Counted from the first letter of the stretch, positions 48,359-58,006 are shown. The stretch is DNA of 64,000 nt from Lachnospiraceae bacterium UBA7729 (GCA_002482005.1 DLFD01000021.1:1-64000), one strand, 5' to 3'. Numbers and translations: made by a program. Notes: a model not told the origin generated them from the sequence alone.

Positions 48359-49495
48359 TCAGCTGAAATTATTTCTCGCCGAATAAGCCGGGTACCAGGT
48401 GGAAGTCTTCTTTCTCAGGCGGTACTGACCATCAAGCCAGTTATCTTCGATCCCAGCCGTATATTTTGTATTGTTGAAGCGGAACCTCAGCCAGACCTCC
48501 ATGCGGGCGCGGGACCTTGACGGGAAGAGCCCCTGGGTCCTCTTAAGCTTCACGGTCACCCATCTGGAAGGTGCGACCGCTATCGACTTTCTGCCCACCA
48601 TCTGAAGCTGCGCAAGTCTGACGGTCTTTGCCGTATTGCTGTCGCTGCCGCTGACTCTGTACTGAAGCGATCCTACCGAGAAGAACTTCAGGTACTGAGT
48701 GCCTGCATTGTAGATCCGCACATACATGTACTTCCGGTCGGATGAGATGCTCCTGATATAAGCCTTGAACTCAGGCCGCTTCGGGACAACCGTCACCGAG
48801 AATGTATACGGATTGCCAAGATACTTTACCGTAATGACGGAAGTACCCGCCTTGTTGGCTCCTATGATCAGATCTGTACCTGACCTGCGGGTCCAGACAG
48901 CGGCCCTGTTGGAGGAGCGATTGCCTGTAACCGCGACCCTGGTCCCCTTATTATTCTTCATCGCCACCTTGACGATCTGACCTTCCGTAAGGGAAAGCGG
49001 AGACACCGCCAGGGTAAGGGCCGGCTCAGGCTTTTCAGCCGGAGCAGCGCTGCCCGATACGGTATAGCTCAGCTTCACCGGCTGAGCTACTGCCTCGGTG
49101 TCCAGGACCTTGAAGCGGTAGGAACCTGCCGGCAGCTTCACGGTAAGCCGATCGTTGACCAGCGTCTTCGATGAATTGACCTGTTTATACCGGTTCGCAC
49201 CGTATCTGGTGTAATTGCCCACCACCCCGGCTTCCTTTTTGCCGGACATCCTGATGATCTGATAAGTCAGATGGCTCAGCGTCCTCTGTGTAAGTCCTGT
49301 CAGGCTCTGGGTAGAGACATTGACCGTGACGTACCCGTCCCCCGAAGTATTGAAATCCGACCAGGCGATATAACCCTTGCTGCTCAGATTATAGTTTCCG
49401 ACCGCAAGGCTGGCAGCCATCGCGGTCCCCGCCATCAGCATGGCAAAGATGACTGTAAGAAGCAGGATTCTGTGGAGTCTGCCCTCTTTCTTCAT
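48359..49495 (-). CDS. Secreted protein with Ig-like parts
   Basis: A 378-residue exported protein. The signal peptide MKKEGRLHRILLLTVIFAML ends AMA before ASLAVGN. The body is beta-rich and positively charged with Ig-like (BIG2) character, for example SPLSLTEGQIVKVAMKNNKG and NKAGTSVITVKYLGNPYTFS. No anchor or catalytic motif is seen. It may be a cell-wall-associated binding protein. It follows trpS by 30 bp. Confidence 0.72.
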   Translation of the reverse strand: MKKEGRLHRILLLTVIFAMLMAGTAMAASLAVGNYNLSSKGYIAWSDFNTSGDGYVTVNVSTQSLTGLTQRTLSHLTYQIIRMSGKKEAGVVGNYTRYGANRYKQVNSSKTLVNDRLTVKLPAGSYRFKVLDTEAVAQPVKLSYTVSGSAAPAEKPEPALTLAVSPLSLTEGQIVKVAMKNNKGTRVAVTGNRSSNRAAVWTRRSGTDLIIGANKAGTSVITVKYLGNPYTFSVTVVPKRPEFKAYIRSISSDRKYMYVRIYNAGTQYLKFFSVGSLQYRVSGSDSNTAKTVRLAQLQMVGRKSIAVAPSRWVTVKLKRTQGLFPSRSRARMEVWLRFRFNNTKYTAGIEDNWLDGQYRLRKKTSTWYPAYSARNNFS

Positions 49496-49525
49496 AACCG
49501 TACCTCCCTGTTAATTCTCGTTGCC

Positions 49526-50635
49526 TCATACACTGAAGTAGCTGATCCGCATCGCTCTCTTGACGCTGGCGAGCGTGTTCGCCGCGACGTTCTCCGCGTA
49601 CCCGGTCCCTTCCTTCAGGATCTGCATGACGCGGTCCGGATCTTTCTCGTACTCTGCGCGTCTCTCTCTGAGCGGCCGCAGCGTCTCCTGAAGCACATTA
49701 TTCAGGAACTTCTTGACCTTGACGTCTCCGAGTCCGCCTCTTCTGTAATGCTCTTCCATCTCCTCAAGGTTCTGGTAATCCGGAGCATACTCCTCAAACA
49801 GTGCCTTTGCATTCGGAGCATCGTCCCCGGCGAACGCTTCAAGGTAGATGAATACCGGATTCCCATCGGTCTTTCCCGGATCAGACACCTTGAGATGGCC
49901 CGGATCCGTGAACATGCTCATGACCTTGGTCTTGACAGTCTTCTCATCGTCGGACAGGTAGATGCAGTTCCCGAGGGACTTGCTCATCTTGGCCTTTCCG
50001 TCTGTACCCGGAAGTCTTCTTGCCGAGCTGCTCTTCGGGAGCAGGATCTCCGGTTCGACAAGGGTCTCGCCGTAGATGGAATTGAACTTTCTGACGATCT
50101 CACGGGTCTGCTCGACCATAGGCTCCTGATCTTCGCCCGCCGGAACGATCGTCCCCATGAATCCCGTGATGTCGGCGGCCTGGGAGATCGGATAGCAGAA
50201 GAAGCCGACCGGCGTTCCTTCGCTCTCCTCGCGCTCCGAGAATCCTCTCATCTTGATCTCAGCCTTGACGGTCGGGTTTCTCTGGAGTCTCTGCACCGTG
50301 ACCAGGTTCATATAATACTGGGTCAGCTCCGGAAGCTCCGGGATCTGCGACTGGATCAGGATATGTGCCTTCTCCGGGTCGATCCCCGCCGACAGGTAAT
50401 CCAGTGCGACGTTCATGATGTTGCTTCTGACCTTCTCCGGGTTGTCCCAGTTATCGGTCAGCGCCTGCGCATCCGCGATCATGATGAAGATATCATCAAA
50501 TTCCCCGCTGTTCTGGAGGATGACCCTCTCTCTCAGGGAGCCTACATAGTGGCCGATATGAAGGCGCCCTGTCGGTCTGTCTCCCGTCAGGATGACCTTT
50601 CTCTTCGCTGCCTTGTTCTCTGCTGCTTCTGACAT
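49526..50635 (-). CDS. trpS: Tryptophanyl-tRNA synthetase
   Basis: A 369-residue class I synthetase that charges tRNA-Trp. HIGH is seen in [12 protein letters not shown], and KMSKS in [11 protein letters not shown]. The rest of the Rossmann fold and the C-terminal helical domain are complete. The promoter at 50738-50766 gives a leader of roughly 100 nt, too short for a T-box, and no specifier loop or T-box sequence was found. Confidence 0.96.
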   Translation of the reverse strand: MSEAAENKAAKRKVILTGDRPTGRLHIGHYVGSLRERVILQNSGEFDDIFIMIADAQALTDNWDNPEKVRSNIMNVALDYLSAGIDPEKAHILIQSQIPELPELTQYYMNLVTVQRLQRNPTVKAEIKMRGFSEREESEGTPVGFFCYPISQAADITGFMGTIVPAGEDQEPMVEQTREIVRKFNSIYGETLVEPEILLPKSSSARRLPGTDGKAKMSKSLGNCIYLSDDEKTVKTKVMSMFTDPGHLKVSDPGKTDGNPVFIYLEAFAGDDAPNAKALFEEYAPDYQNLEEMEEHYRRGGLGDVKVKKFLNNVLQETLRPLRERRAEYEKDPDRVMQILKEGTGYAENVAANTLASVKRAMRISYFSV

Positions 50636-50737
50636 CTTTTCAATACTCCTTTTTATCCCGGATCTCCGGAAAGCCCTGCGGAAATTCCCGCTGTTTTGTG
50701 GAAATGTACTTGGCGGAGCCGTTATTCTCTCATATAT

Positions 50738-50766
50738 ATTGTATACGATTCACATCATTTTCTCAA
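50738..50766 (-). promoter_or_regulatory. Promoter of trpS
   Basis: Minus-strand TTGAGA (50761-50766), 17-bp spacer, TACAAT (50738-50743). Confidence 0.7.
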
Positions 50767-50805
50767 CCAGACATACCGCTCCCGGCGACATGTTTCTGCC
50801 AGCCT

Positions 50806-52047
50806 TCAGCCGGATATACTGCCTTCCGAAACTTTTTTCCTCTTCTCGAGCAGGGCGATCCAGCGGTCCATCCAGACCTTGAGCAGCGCCGCCACCGGCA
50901 CCGCCAGGATCATCCCCAGAAGTCCCCCGACTTTGCTGCCGATGATCAGGGCGATGATGACCAGCATCGGATGGACCTTGACTGCATGACTGAGGAGTTT
51001 CGGATTCACAACATTGCCGTCGACCGTCTGGATCAGAAAGAGCACGATGATGCCGATGATCAGCTTCTTCCAGTCCTGGCTCAGGATCCCTACAAAAGCA
51101 GTGCTCCCGTAGGCGACGAATGGCCCCACGTAGGGGATCAGGTTGCCGAAGCCTGTCAGGACGCCGATGATGACCGCAAACTTCACATCCAGAAGGAGAA
51201 GGGCGATGCTCACGGTGACTGCCATGAACAGAGCGTCGATCAGCTGGCCGCGGATGTAGCCTGAAAAGACGCGGTCCGCGTCTCTTACGGCGACACCGAT
51301 CATATGGGATGCCTTCTTCGGAAGGATCGCCTTGAAGAACTTTCTCCAGTACCGCTTCAGCCCATCCGCATCCAGAGTGAAATAGACAGCGAAGATGATG
51401 GCAAACAGCCCATTCGTGAGATAGCCCGTCAGGTTGCCTACAATATTGCCGACGTTCTTTCCGGCAGTCTCCGCGAGCCGGCCTGCCCACGCCGTGATGC
51501 TGTCCGCGACCGAAGAGAGAGCATCGGAAGAGATATTCATCTGCGCGAACCATTTGCTGAACTGGTCGTACACATCAGACAGCGAGTTCGAGATTCCCTT
51601 GATAAAACTGGTAAAATTGTCAAAGTTTACCACCGTCAGCTCATGAGTGAACGCCGAGATCAGGAAGGTCAGTCCCAGCACCAGGGCTGCCGCCACGTTC
51701 AGCGCCGTGATGGCAGTCGCCGTCCCCAGCCCGCTCCGGTTATGCTTCCGGTACAGCGGCAGACGGCTGATCTGCCTCTGAAAGAAATGTACGACCGGTG
51801 CGAACAGATAAGCCAGGGCAAATCCCAGCCCCAGAGGGATGAGGATGACCCTGAGCCAGTGCATGCCTGCCCCGAGCGCCAGCGCGATCCTGTCCAGATT
51901 ATTGCCGATCTTGGTCAGGATGAAGATGATGACGAAGGTGGCGACAACATAGAAGGAGATCACACTGTATCTGTGATCGCTGGGCAGACGGTCCCTCAGC
52001 CTCTTTCCTGCTTTCTGGCTCTTATTCTTCTCTTCTTCCATATCCAT
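50806..52047 (-). CDS. AI-2E family transporter (YdiK/PerM type)
   Basis: A 413-residue membrane protein with about eight helices, the first pair at about 27-48 and 58-85. Typical family parts are IPLGLGFALAYLFAPVVHFF, GYIRGQLIDALFMAVTVSIA and GFGNLIPYVGPFVA. The family was named after an AI-2 exporter claim but includes Na+/H+ antiporters and uncharacterised permeases. The start could be 52047 (MDMEEEKN) or two codons later (MEEEKN). It is divergent from the amidohydrolase. Confidence 0.88.
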   Translation of the reverse strand: MDMEEEKNKSQKAGKRLRDRLPSDHRYSVISFYVVATFVIIFILTKIGNNLDRIALALGAGMHWLRVILIPLGLGFALAYLFAPVVHFFQRQISRLPLYRKHNRSGLGTATAITALNVAAALVLGLTFLISAFTHELTVVNFDNFTSFIKGISNSLSDVYDQFSKWFAQMNISSDALSSVADSITAWAGRLAETAGKNVGNIVGNLTGYLTNGLFAIIFAVYFTLDADGLKRYWRKFFKAILPKKASHMIGVAVRDADRVFSGYIRGQLIDALFMAVTVSIALLLLDVKFAVIIGVLTGFGNLIPYVGPFVAYGSTAFVGILSQDWKKLIIGIIVLFLIQTVDGNVVNPKLLSHAVKVHPMLVIIALIIGSKVGGLLGMILAVPVAALLKVWMDRWIALLEKRKKVSEGSISG

Positions 52048-52103
52048 ACTGATAAAGTCTCCCGTTTCTGCGAGACGAACGCAAGGTTACTGTTAACTAT
52101 AGC

Positions 52104-52124
52104 AGATTTTCCAGCAGAAAATCT
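52104..52124. promoter_or_regulatory. Palindrome in the divergent gap
   Basis: AGATTTTC-N5-GAAAATCT lies between the AI-2E permease and amidohydrolase genes, next to a possible minus-strand -10 (TATAGT). It could be an operator for either gene. Confidence 0.35.
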
Positions 52125-52213
52125 CTGAAAAATAGTTTGCCTGTATTTCAATCTTTCAACATTCGTGCTATAAATGAGATGTGCAAACAAGTATGGTCAG
52201 GGAGGTGCCATTC

Positions 52214-53593
52214 ATGGCAAAACTGCTTGTAAAGAATATCCGTACGCTGGTCTCCTGTGACCTGCAGGACCGCGTATATCAGAATGTAGACCTGATCTGT
52301 GAGGATGGACTCATTAAAGCCATCACGGATGCGAGGCAGAAGGCGGAACCGGATGAATCCGCATATGACCAGGTGATCGACGGCAGCGGGATGCTCTGCT
52401 ACCCGGGGCTTGTCAACGCCCATCACCATCTCTACCAGGTCTTTTCGAGAAACCTTCCTCAGGTCCAGAACATGGAACTGTTCGACTGGCTGACAACTCT
52501 CTATGAAGTCTGGAAGAACCTGAACGAAGATACCATCCGCCTTTCCTCGCTCGTCGGGATCGGCGAACTGATGAAGAACGGCTGTACGACCGTCTTCGAC
52601 CATCATTATGTATTCCCGGAAAACGGCGGCGACCTTCTGGCAGCCCAGTGGGAAGCGGCCAGAACACTCGGTGTCAGGATGCACTTCTCGAGAGGCTCCA
52701 TGGACCTGTCAAAGAAGGACGGCGGACTTCCGCCTGATTCTGTCGTCCAGAGTGTCGATGAGATCATGAAGGACTCCGTGAGGCTGATCGAAAAATATCA
52801 GGATGACTCATTTGCATCCATGCACCGGATCGCCCTTGCGCCATGCTCGCCCTTCTCGGTATCCGCCGACCTGCTCCGCGAGAGCGCAAAGCTTGCCAGA
52901 AGCTATCATGTAAGGCTTCACACCCATCTCTGCGAGACCAAAGATGAGGAGCATTACACGCTGGACCGCTACAGCATGCGGCCGGTCGCCTATATGGAAA
53001 GTCTTGGCTGGCTCGGACCGGATGTCTGGTTCGCTCACGGCATCCATCTCAGCTCCGATGAGATCGATCTGCTGGCAAAGACCCATACAGGTGTCTGCCA
53101 CTGCCCGATCTCCAACATGAAACTGGCTTCCGGGATCGCCAAAGTTCCGGAGATGCTCGGCAAAGGTGTGAATGTCGGCCTCGGCGTCGATGGCAGCGCC
53201 AGCAATGACGGTTCCAATCTTCTTGAGGAGATGAGGGTCTGCTATCTGCTCCACCGTCTGAATTCCTCGAAGGCGGCGCCGGATGGCTACCAGGTCCTGA
53301 AGATGGCCACCATCGGATCTGCAGGCCTGCTCGGACGCGGGAAAGAGATCGGTTCGCTGGAAGTCGGCAAATGTGCGGACTTCTTCCTTGTGGATTCCCA
53401 TCGTCTGGAGCTGGTCGGTGCCTGCTACGACCCGAAGTCAGTCCTCGCAACCGTTGGTCTGAAAGGCGCGGCCGACTGGACTGTAGTGAACGGGAAGGTC
53501 ACTGTCGAGCATGGTCGTCTGACCGGAGCCGATGAAGAAAAGATCGTATATGATGCGGACCGCGAACTTGACAGATACCTGAAAGATCTGTAA
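52214..53593 (+). CDS. Amidohydrolase, 8-oxoguanine/guanine deaminase-like
   Basis: A 459-residue TIM-barrel metal-dependent deaminase. The start at 52214 follows GGGAGGTGCCATTC. Metal and catalytic residues are in GLVNAHHHLYQVF (HxH), RLHTHLCETKDEE (His and Glu), WFAHGIHL (His) and LGVDGSASNDGSN (Asp). The combination MHFSRGSMDLSKKDGGLPPD with HLCETKDE is typical of 8-oxoguanine deaminase and hydroxy-triazine hydrolase relatives, so a purine-like ring is the likely substrate. It stands alone, with no purine transporter adjacent. Confidence 0.85.
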   Translation: MAKLLVKNIRTLVSCDLQDRVYQNVDLICEDGLIKAITDARQKAEPDESAYDQVIDGSGMLCYPGLVNAHHHLYQVFSRNLPQVQNMELFDWLTTLYEVWKNLNEDTIRLSSLVGIGELMKNGCTTVFDHHYVFPENGGDLLAAQWEAARTLGVRMHFSRGSMDLSKKDGGLPPDSVVQSVDEIMKDSVRLIEKYQDDSFASMHRIALAPCSPFSVSADLLRESAKLARSYHVRLHTHLCETKDEEHYTLDRYSMRPVAYMESLGWLGPDVWFAHGIHLSSDEIDLLAKTHTGVCHCPISNMKLASGIAKVPEMLGKGVNVGLGVDGSASNDGSNLLEEMRVCYLLHRLNSSKAAPDGYQVLKMATIGSAGLLGRGKEIGSLEVGKCADFFLVDSHRLELVGACYDPKSVLATVGLKGAADWTVVNGKVTVEHGRLTGADEEKIVYDADRELDRYLKDL

Positions 53594-53642
53594 GCAAAGC
53601 AGTCACGCTGTCTGCCGAAAACTCCTGTTTTCCCCCTTACCC

Positions 53643-53690
53643 GGGCGCTGTCTCCCGTTTTCCGAAACCGGCGGGACGGCGCCCTTTCTT
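53643..53690 (+). terminator. Terminator after the amidohydrolase gene
   Basis: GGGCGCTGTCTCCCG pairs imperfectly with CGGGACGGCGCCC, followed by TTTCTT. Confidence 0.65.
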
Positions 53691-53694
53691 ATCC

Positions 53695-53737
53695 CATAGG
53701 ATGCAAAAAGGCCGCCGGTGGCGGACTTTTTGTATGC
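53695..53737. repeat. Dispersed terminator-like repeat, copy D
   Basis: CATAGGATGCAAAAAGGCCG then CCGGTGGCGGACTTTTTGTA then TGC: the best-preserved copy, with GCCGCC/GGCGG stem and AAAAAG/CTTTTT flanks. Confidence 0.78.
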
Positions 53738-53782
53738 CTTCCCTGCAGTATCAATGCTGCGCCTGCAGGATTCCGGCAAAAA

Positions 53783-53818
53783 ATATGCCTGCCCGCAAAG
53801 ATCTGCAGGCAGGCATAT
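53783..53818 (-). terminator. Terminator of the flavodoxin-like gene
   Basis: ATATGCCTGCC and GGCAGGCATAT form an 11-bp stem; on the minus strand a run of T follows (A-run 53778-53783). Confidence 0.82.
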
Positions 53819-53844
53819 GAAAGATCATATATCACTTCCGAAGG

Positions 53845-53895
53845 ATGAGGTGTCTCCTTACATGAGGTGTCTTCTTACATGAGGTGCCTTCTTAC
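53845..53895. repeat. 17-bp tandem repeat, three copies
   Basis: ATGAGGTGTCTCCTTAC, ATGAGGTGTCTTCTTAC, ATGAGGTGCCTTCTTAC at 53845, 53862 and 53879, between the flavodoxin-like gene stop and its terminator. Confidence 0.92.
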
Positions 53896-53919
53896 GCAGC
53901 GAATGACCGCAGGGCTGCC

Positions 53920-54342
53920 TCAGACCAGCTCTCCTCCAAGTCTCTCGCACTCGGACAGAACCTTCTCGTCAACCTCTCCGTCAGCGACAACGCTCTCGCT
54001 CTCAAGGATGATCCCTGCTCCTCGGATATCTCTCTCCCAGTGAATGATCCAGTTCGGATCACCGTCGAGATTGGTGAACAGCCCGATCCTCTTGCCCTGA
54101 AGTTTCGGCTTCAATGCGTTATAGAGGCGTCCGAACCTTGTGTTCAGTCCCTCTCCCTTTTCGATCATCGGACAGCCAAGAGCGATTCCCGAATACCAGA
54201 CTGCCTTATAAGTATCAAACTCTTCCGCAGTGAAAAGGTCAGCCTTTCCGCCTGCATCCGCAACGCCCTTTGCAACCGATTCAGCCATCTTCCGAATATC
54301 GTCTCTGTTTCCGCCGTAGACAACCGCGATATCACCGTACAT
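53920..54342 (-). CDS. Flavodoxin-like domain protein
   Basis: A 140-residue alpha/beta protein with the flavodoxin topology (DIAVVYGGNRDDIRKMAESV, AVWYSGIALGCPMI, GKRIGLFTNLDGDPN). The usual FMN-phosphate loop (T/S)xTGNT is not present; YGGNRDD stands in its place. FMN binding is therefore uncertain. Single-domain flavodoxin-like proteins of this kind in Clostridia are mostly annotated without a role. It has its own downstream terminator behind a tandem repeat. Confidence 0.75.
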   Translation of the reverse strand: MYGDIAVVYGGNRDDIRKMAESVAKGVADAGGKADLFTAEEFDTYKAVWYSGIALGCPMIEKGEGLNTRFGRLYNALKPKLQGKRIGLFTNLDGDPNWIIHWERDIRGAGIILESESVVADGEVDEKVLSECERLGGELV

Positions 54343-54515
54343 GTCAAGATCCCCTTTCGCATCCTGCAGTCCCTCTGTTCTTCCCGCAGAAACGGGCGTT
54401 GAGGCTGCATCGTATCTATCCAGCCCCGGCCGGAAAAGCCACCTTCCGGGGCAGAAAAACTCTTAGTACAACATAACACCTTGAAAGGTGCCATGTCAAC
54501 GAACTCTCATTGCAT

Positions 54516-56924
54516 TCAGCTCCACTTATTCAGCAGAGCGGAAAGATCAAGGCCTTCGTCTTTCCCCGGCTGCCTTCTCTGTCTGCTGCTTCCGCCGTGT
54601 CCGCCTTGTCCCTTCTTCTCCTCGCTCTGGCCCTTCTTTTCCTGACCCTGCCTCTTCTTTTCCTGACCCTGGCTCTTCTTTTCCTGACCCTGGCCCTTCT
54701 TTTCCTGGCCCTGGCCCTTCTTTTCCTGGCCCTGCTTTCCGCCATGAGATGCCGGCTCTCCCAGCTTCATGGAAAGCGAGATACGGTTTCTCTGAAGGTC
54801 TACGTCAAGGACCTTCACATCGATGACATCTCCGACCGATACCACGTCCAGAGGCGACCTCACAAAAAGATGGTCGCTCATCTGAGAGATATGGACCAGA
54901 CCGTCCTCATGGACTCCGATATCGACAAAAGCTCCGAAGTCAACGATGTTCCGGACGGTCCCTTTGAGGACCATGCCGGGCTTAAGGTCTTTCATATCCA
55001 TGACATCCTGTCTGAGGACCGGCTTAGGCATATCGGCTCTCGGATCTCTTCCGGGTTTCTCGATCTCCTTCACGATATCGGTCAGAGTCTCTTTTCCGAC
55101 TCCGAACGTATCTGCCAGCTTCGTGATCCCGCCTTCCGAACGGATCCTGCTGTCAAGATCACGGATCTGCCCTTTCTTCACATCCTCCGGGGTATAGCCG
55201 AATTCCTTCAGCAGCTTCGCCGCTGCCTCATAGGATTCCGGATGGACTCCCGTCATGTCGAGCGGATTCTTCCCGTCCCTGATGCGCAGAAAACCAGCGC
55301 ACTGCTGGAATGCCTTCGGACCGAGTCCCGATACCTTGAGAAGCTGTTTCCGGTCCTCGAACCTGCCGTTCTCTTCCCGGTAGGCAACGATGTTCTTTGC
55401 CGTCTTCTTCGTGATGCCTGACACGTAGAGCAGAAGCGGCCAGGAAGCTGTGTTCAGATCGACTCCGACCTCGTTTACACAGTCCTCAACGACTCCCTCC
55501 AGCTTGCCTCCCAGTTTCTTCTGATCGCAGTCATGCTGGTACTGACCGACTCCGATGGACTTCGGATCGATCTTGACCAGCTCCGCCAGAGGATCCTGCA
55601 GTCTGCGGGCGATGGAAGCGGAACTTCGCTGCTCCACGGTAAAGTCAGGCAGTTCTTCGGTCGCCAGCTCACTCGCTGAATAGACCGAGGCGCCCGCCTC
55701 GCTGACGATGGCGTAGCTGACCTTCTCCGGAACTTCCGAGATGATCTCCGCGATCAGCTTCTCCGATTCCCTGGAAGCGGTTCCGTTACCGCAGGATATA
55801 AGCGTCACGTGATACTTTCGGATGAGTCCTTCCACTTCCTTCCTGACTGCGGCATTCCTGGATGGATTGGTGAAATCCATCGGATAGACGATCGTCGTAT
55901 CCAGGACCTTTCCGGTATCGTCCACGACCGCCAGCTTACAGCCGTTCCGGTAGCCCGGGTCCCAGCCCAGGACCGTCTGTCCCACGATCGGCGGCTGCAT
56001 CAGAAGCTGTCTCAGATTCCTGCCAAAGACATCGATCGCACCATCCTCAGCCTTCTCTGTCAGACTGCTGCGGACTTCGCGCCCGATCGCCGGCCCGATC
56101 AGCCGCTCGTAAGCATCCTTTGAGACATCTTTCAGGAACTGCACCATATTGGGATTATCCCTCGTGATCACTGCATGTTCGATGACCCTGAGGATCTCCT
56201 CCTCCGGGACTTCAAGCGTGACGGTCAGGACCTTCTCCTTCTCACCCCTGTTCAGCGCCAGGACCTGATGTCCCTTCAGCGCCGGAACCTTGCACGTGAA
56301 GTGGAAGTACTGGACGTAGACCGAATCCGGCTTGTCCATCTCCTTCTTCACCTCTGAGTTCAGAATCCCCTCCGCCATCGTGATCTCACGGATTCTGGTC
56401 CTCAGGTCAGCTCTGTCAGAGATATTTTCCGCGATGATATCGCCGGCGCCTCTGATCGCATCCTCTGCGGAAGCCACATCTTTCGACGGATCCACATATG
56501 TCGATGCGATCTCCGAAAGCGGCTGTGCGGCCTCCTGTTTCAAGATCTCGTCAGCCAGAGGCTGAAGGCCTTTCTCCACCGCTATTGTCGCACGGGTCCT
56601 CCTCTTAGGACGATATGGACGGTAAAGGTCCTCCAGTTCCACCATCGTGGCTGCATTCCCGATCTGCTCCCTCAGCTCATCCGTCAGCTTTCCCTGCTCC
56701 CTGATCGTAGAGAGAACGGTTTCGCGCCGCTCATCGAGCGAACGCAGATAAGTCAGACGTTCATCGATCTTTCTGATCTGCTCATCATCCAGCGATCCAT
56801 GTGCTTCCTTGCGGTATCTTGCGATGAAAGGGACCGTGCATCCTTCATCGATCAGTTCTGCTACGGCATCGACCTGCTGGAGACGGATGCCAAGTTCCTG
56901 TGCGATTGTCTCGTTGATCTTCAA
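54516..56924 (-). CDS. tex: Tex family S1 RNA-binding protein
   Basis: An 802-residue nucleic-acid-binding protein related to Tex/YhgF, linked to transcription fidelity and tolerance of stress. The order is N-terminal helical Tex region, YqgF-like nuclease fold (GWDPGYRNGCKLAVVDDTGK), helix-hairpin-helix pair (GVDLNTASWPLLLYVSGI, LKVSGLGPKAFQQCAGFLRI) and an S1 domain (GTVRNIVDFGAFVDIGVHED). After S1 there is an unusual Gln/Lys/Gly tail of QGQEKKG repeats encoded by a 21-bp tandem repeat, ending in LDLSALLNKWS. The start at 56924 follows AAGAGGATATTGCAGTTTGA. Confidence 0.94.
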   Translation of the reverse strand: MKINETIAQELGIRLQQVDAVAELIDEGCTVPFIARYRKEAHGSLDDEQIRKIDERLTYLRSLDERRETVLSTIREQGKLTDELREQIGNAATMVELEDLYRPYRPKRRTRATIAVEKGLQPLADEILKQEAAQPLSEIASTYVDPSKDVASAEDAIRGAGDIIAENISDRADLRTRIREITMAEGILNSEVKKEMDKPDSVYVQYFHFTCKVPALKGHQVLALNRGEKEKVLTVTLEVPEEEILRVIEHAVITRDNPNMVQFLKDVSKDAYERLIGPAIGREVRSSLTEKAEDGAIDVFGRNLRQLLMQPPIVGQTVLGWDPGYRNGCKLAVVDDTGKVLDTTIVYPMDFTNPSRNAAVRKEVEGLIRKYHVTLISCGNGTASRESEKLIAEIISEVPEKVSYAIVSEAGASVYSASELATEELPDFTVEQRSSASIARRLQDPLAELVKIDPKSIGVGQYQHDCDQKKLGGKLEGVVEDCVNEVGVDLNTASWPLLLYVSGITKKTAKNIVAYREENGRFEDRKQLLKVSGLGPKAFQQCAGFLRIRDGKNPLDMTGVHPESYEAAAKLLKEFGYTPEDVKKGQIRDLDSRIRSEGGITKLADTFGVGKETLTDIVKEIEKPGRDPRADMPKPVLRQDVMDMKDLKPGMVLKGTVRNIVDFGAFVDIGVHEDGLVHISQMSDHLFVRSPLDVVSVGDVIDVKVLDVDLQRNRISLSMKLGEPASHGGKQGQEKKGQGQEKKGQGQEKKSQGQEKKRQGQEKKGQSEEKKGQGGHGGSSRQRRQPGKDEGLDLSALLNKWS
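54611..54736. repeat. 21-bp tandem repeat, six copies
   Basis: Units of (C/T)CTTCTTTTCCTGACCCTGG plus C at 54611, 54632, 54653, 54674, 54695 and 54716, coding the QGQEKKG tail of Tex. Outer units are more diverged. Confidence 0.92.
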
Positions 56925-56991
56925 ACTGCAATATCCTCTTACTGTAGTATTTTTCTGATATGCGGATGTCCGCTGGTTCTTCCTTCGTTCT

Positions 56992-57804
56992 TTACTTCAG
57001 AAAATCTTTCTTGATGAAGCCCTTAAGCTCCGCTCCGGCACTGTCGGTAAATGTGACTGGGACCCATCCGTCCTTCCCGTCTCTTCCGGTATCTTCCTTC
57101 ACTTGCCGGTCTGCCGGAATGGTAGCCAGGATATCACTGTCCGTGCTTGCCTCTGCTCTCAGACGGACGTTGGAAGTCGTCGTGTAGGTCTTTCCTTCCT
57201 TAGCTGGGGCAGCCTTTGTTTCCGACTCGTCTTCCGCTTTTTCCGACTCTCCGGCTTCGCTCTCTGCGGTTTCCTTCTCCGCTGCTTCGCTTTCAGCGTC
57301 TGCCTCTCCTGTCTGCTCCGCCGCAGCTTCGGATGCCGCTTCCGTCTCCTCTTCCGCAGTCTCCATCTCCTTTGCTCTTTTCGTCAGTTCATCGACATCG
57401 ATGCCTTCCAGATTCTCTTTCCGGTACATCTGCTCGTACTCATCCACGAACCCGGAAGATGCGATATTCCCGATATCATCTTTATTAAAGAAGTAAAGGT
57501 CTCCTCCCTGATATCCGTCCGGATACAGGCAGGCGCAGTAATCGTAGAACTTGTCATCGGAAGCATTCTGGATGACTCTTCCGAGAATCATGAACTCCTG
57601 ATCGTATCCTTTCAGGGTAACGACCGAACCGATCGAAAGCCAGTCCTTCTCTGCTTCCTCTGCGGCTGCCTCGGTCACTCCCGCTTTCAGCTCACCGCCG
57701 CTGGTCTCCGCAAAAGCCGTTGTGAGACTTCCCATCGCCAGAAATGCCGCCATGGCGGATACGGCCAGGGTCCTCGCCGCCTGTCCCCTGAATGATCTAT
57801 TCAT
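56992..57804 (-). CDS. Exported SH3-domain protein
   Basis: A 270-residue secreted protein starting at 57804 behind AATGGAGGAACC (MNRSFRGQAARTLAVSAMAA). The signal peptide ends AFA before ETSGG. A domain of about 110 residues with WLSIGSVVTLKGYDQEFMIL and FYDYCACLYPDGYQGGDLYF is of the DUF4176 kind. This type is often seen in small cytoplasmic or secretion-linked proteins, so its presence in an exported protein is notable. An acidic Glu/Ala linker (about 145-200) leads to a C-terminal bacterial SH3 domain (TTTSNVRLRAEASTDSDILA). SH3 domains of this kind usually bind cell wall. Confidence 0.75.
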   Translation of the reverse strand: MNRSFRGQAARTLAVSAMAAFLAMGSLTTAFAETSGGELKAGVTEAAAEEAEKDWLSIGSVVTLKGYDQEFMILGRVIQNASDDKFYDYCACLYPDGYQGGDLYFFNKDDIGNIASSGFVDEYEQMYRKENLEGIDVDELTKRAKEMETAEEETEAASEAAAEQTGEADAESEAAEKETAESEAGESEKAEDESETKAAPAKEGKTYTTTSNVRLRAEASTDSDILATIPADRQVKEDTGRDGKDGWVPVTFTDSAGAELKGFIKKDFLK

Positions 57805-57911
57805 ATATAGGTTCCTCCATTCTCTCAAGGGTATATTTCCCAATAATGGACTATCCTAACACCAAGCAATAAAGGCGTCAAACGATAGCTTCCTGCAATA
57901 CCCTCCACCGC

Positions 57912-57956
57912 TCATACAAAATCCTTCCGCCGGCATCCTCTTTGCATCCTATGGGA
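57912..57956. repeat. Dispersed terminator-like repeat, decayed copy E
   Basis: CATACAAAATCCTTCCGCCG then GCATCCTCTTTGCATCCTAT then GG keeps the outer arms (CATACAAAA; TTTGCATCCTATGG) but has lost the central stem. Confidence 0.45.
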
Positions 57957-57960
57957 TACA

Positions 57961-58006
57961 GAAGAAGCGGATGCAGCCTTTTCCAGGGATCTGCACCCGC
58001 TTCTTC
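57961..58006 (-). terminator. Hairpin after copA
   Basis: GAAGAAGCGG and CCGCTTCTTC pair around an inner GCAG/CTGC stem, 45 bp after the copA stop. A T-run is lacking. Confidence 0.5.

Noticed and set aside
50636..50760. Possible T-box before trpS
   Set aside because: The promoter leaves only about 100 nt of leader and no T-box sequence, specifier loop or terminator/antiterminator pair is seen.
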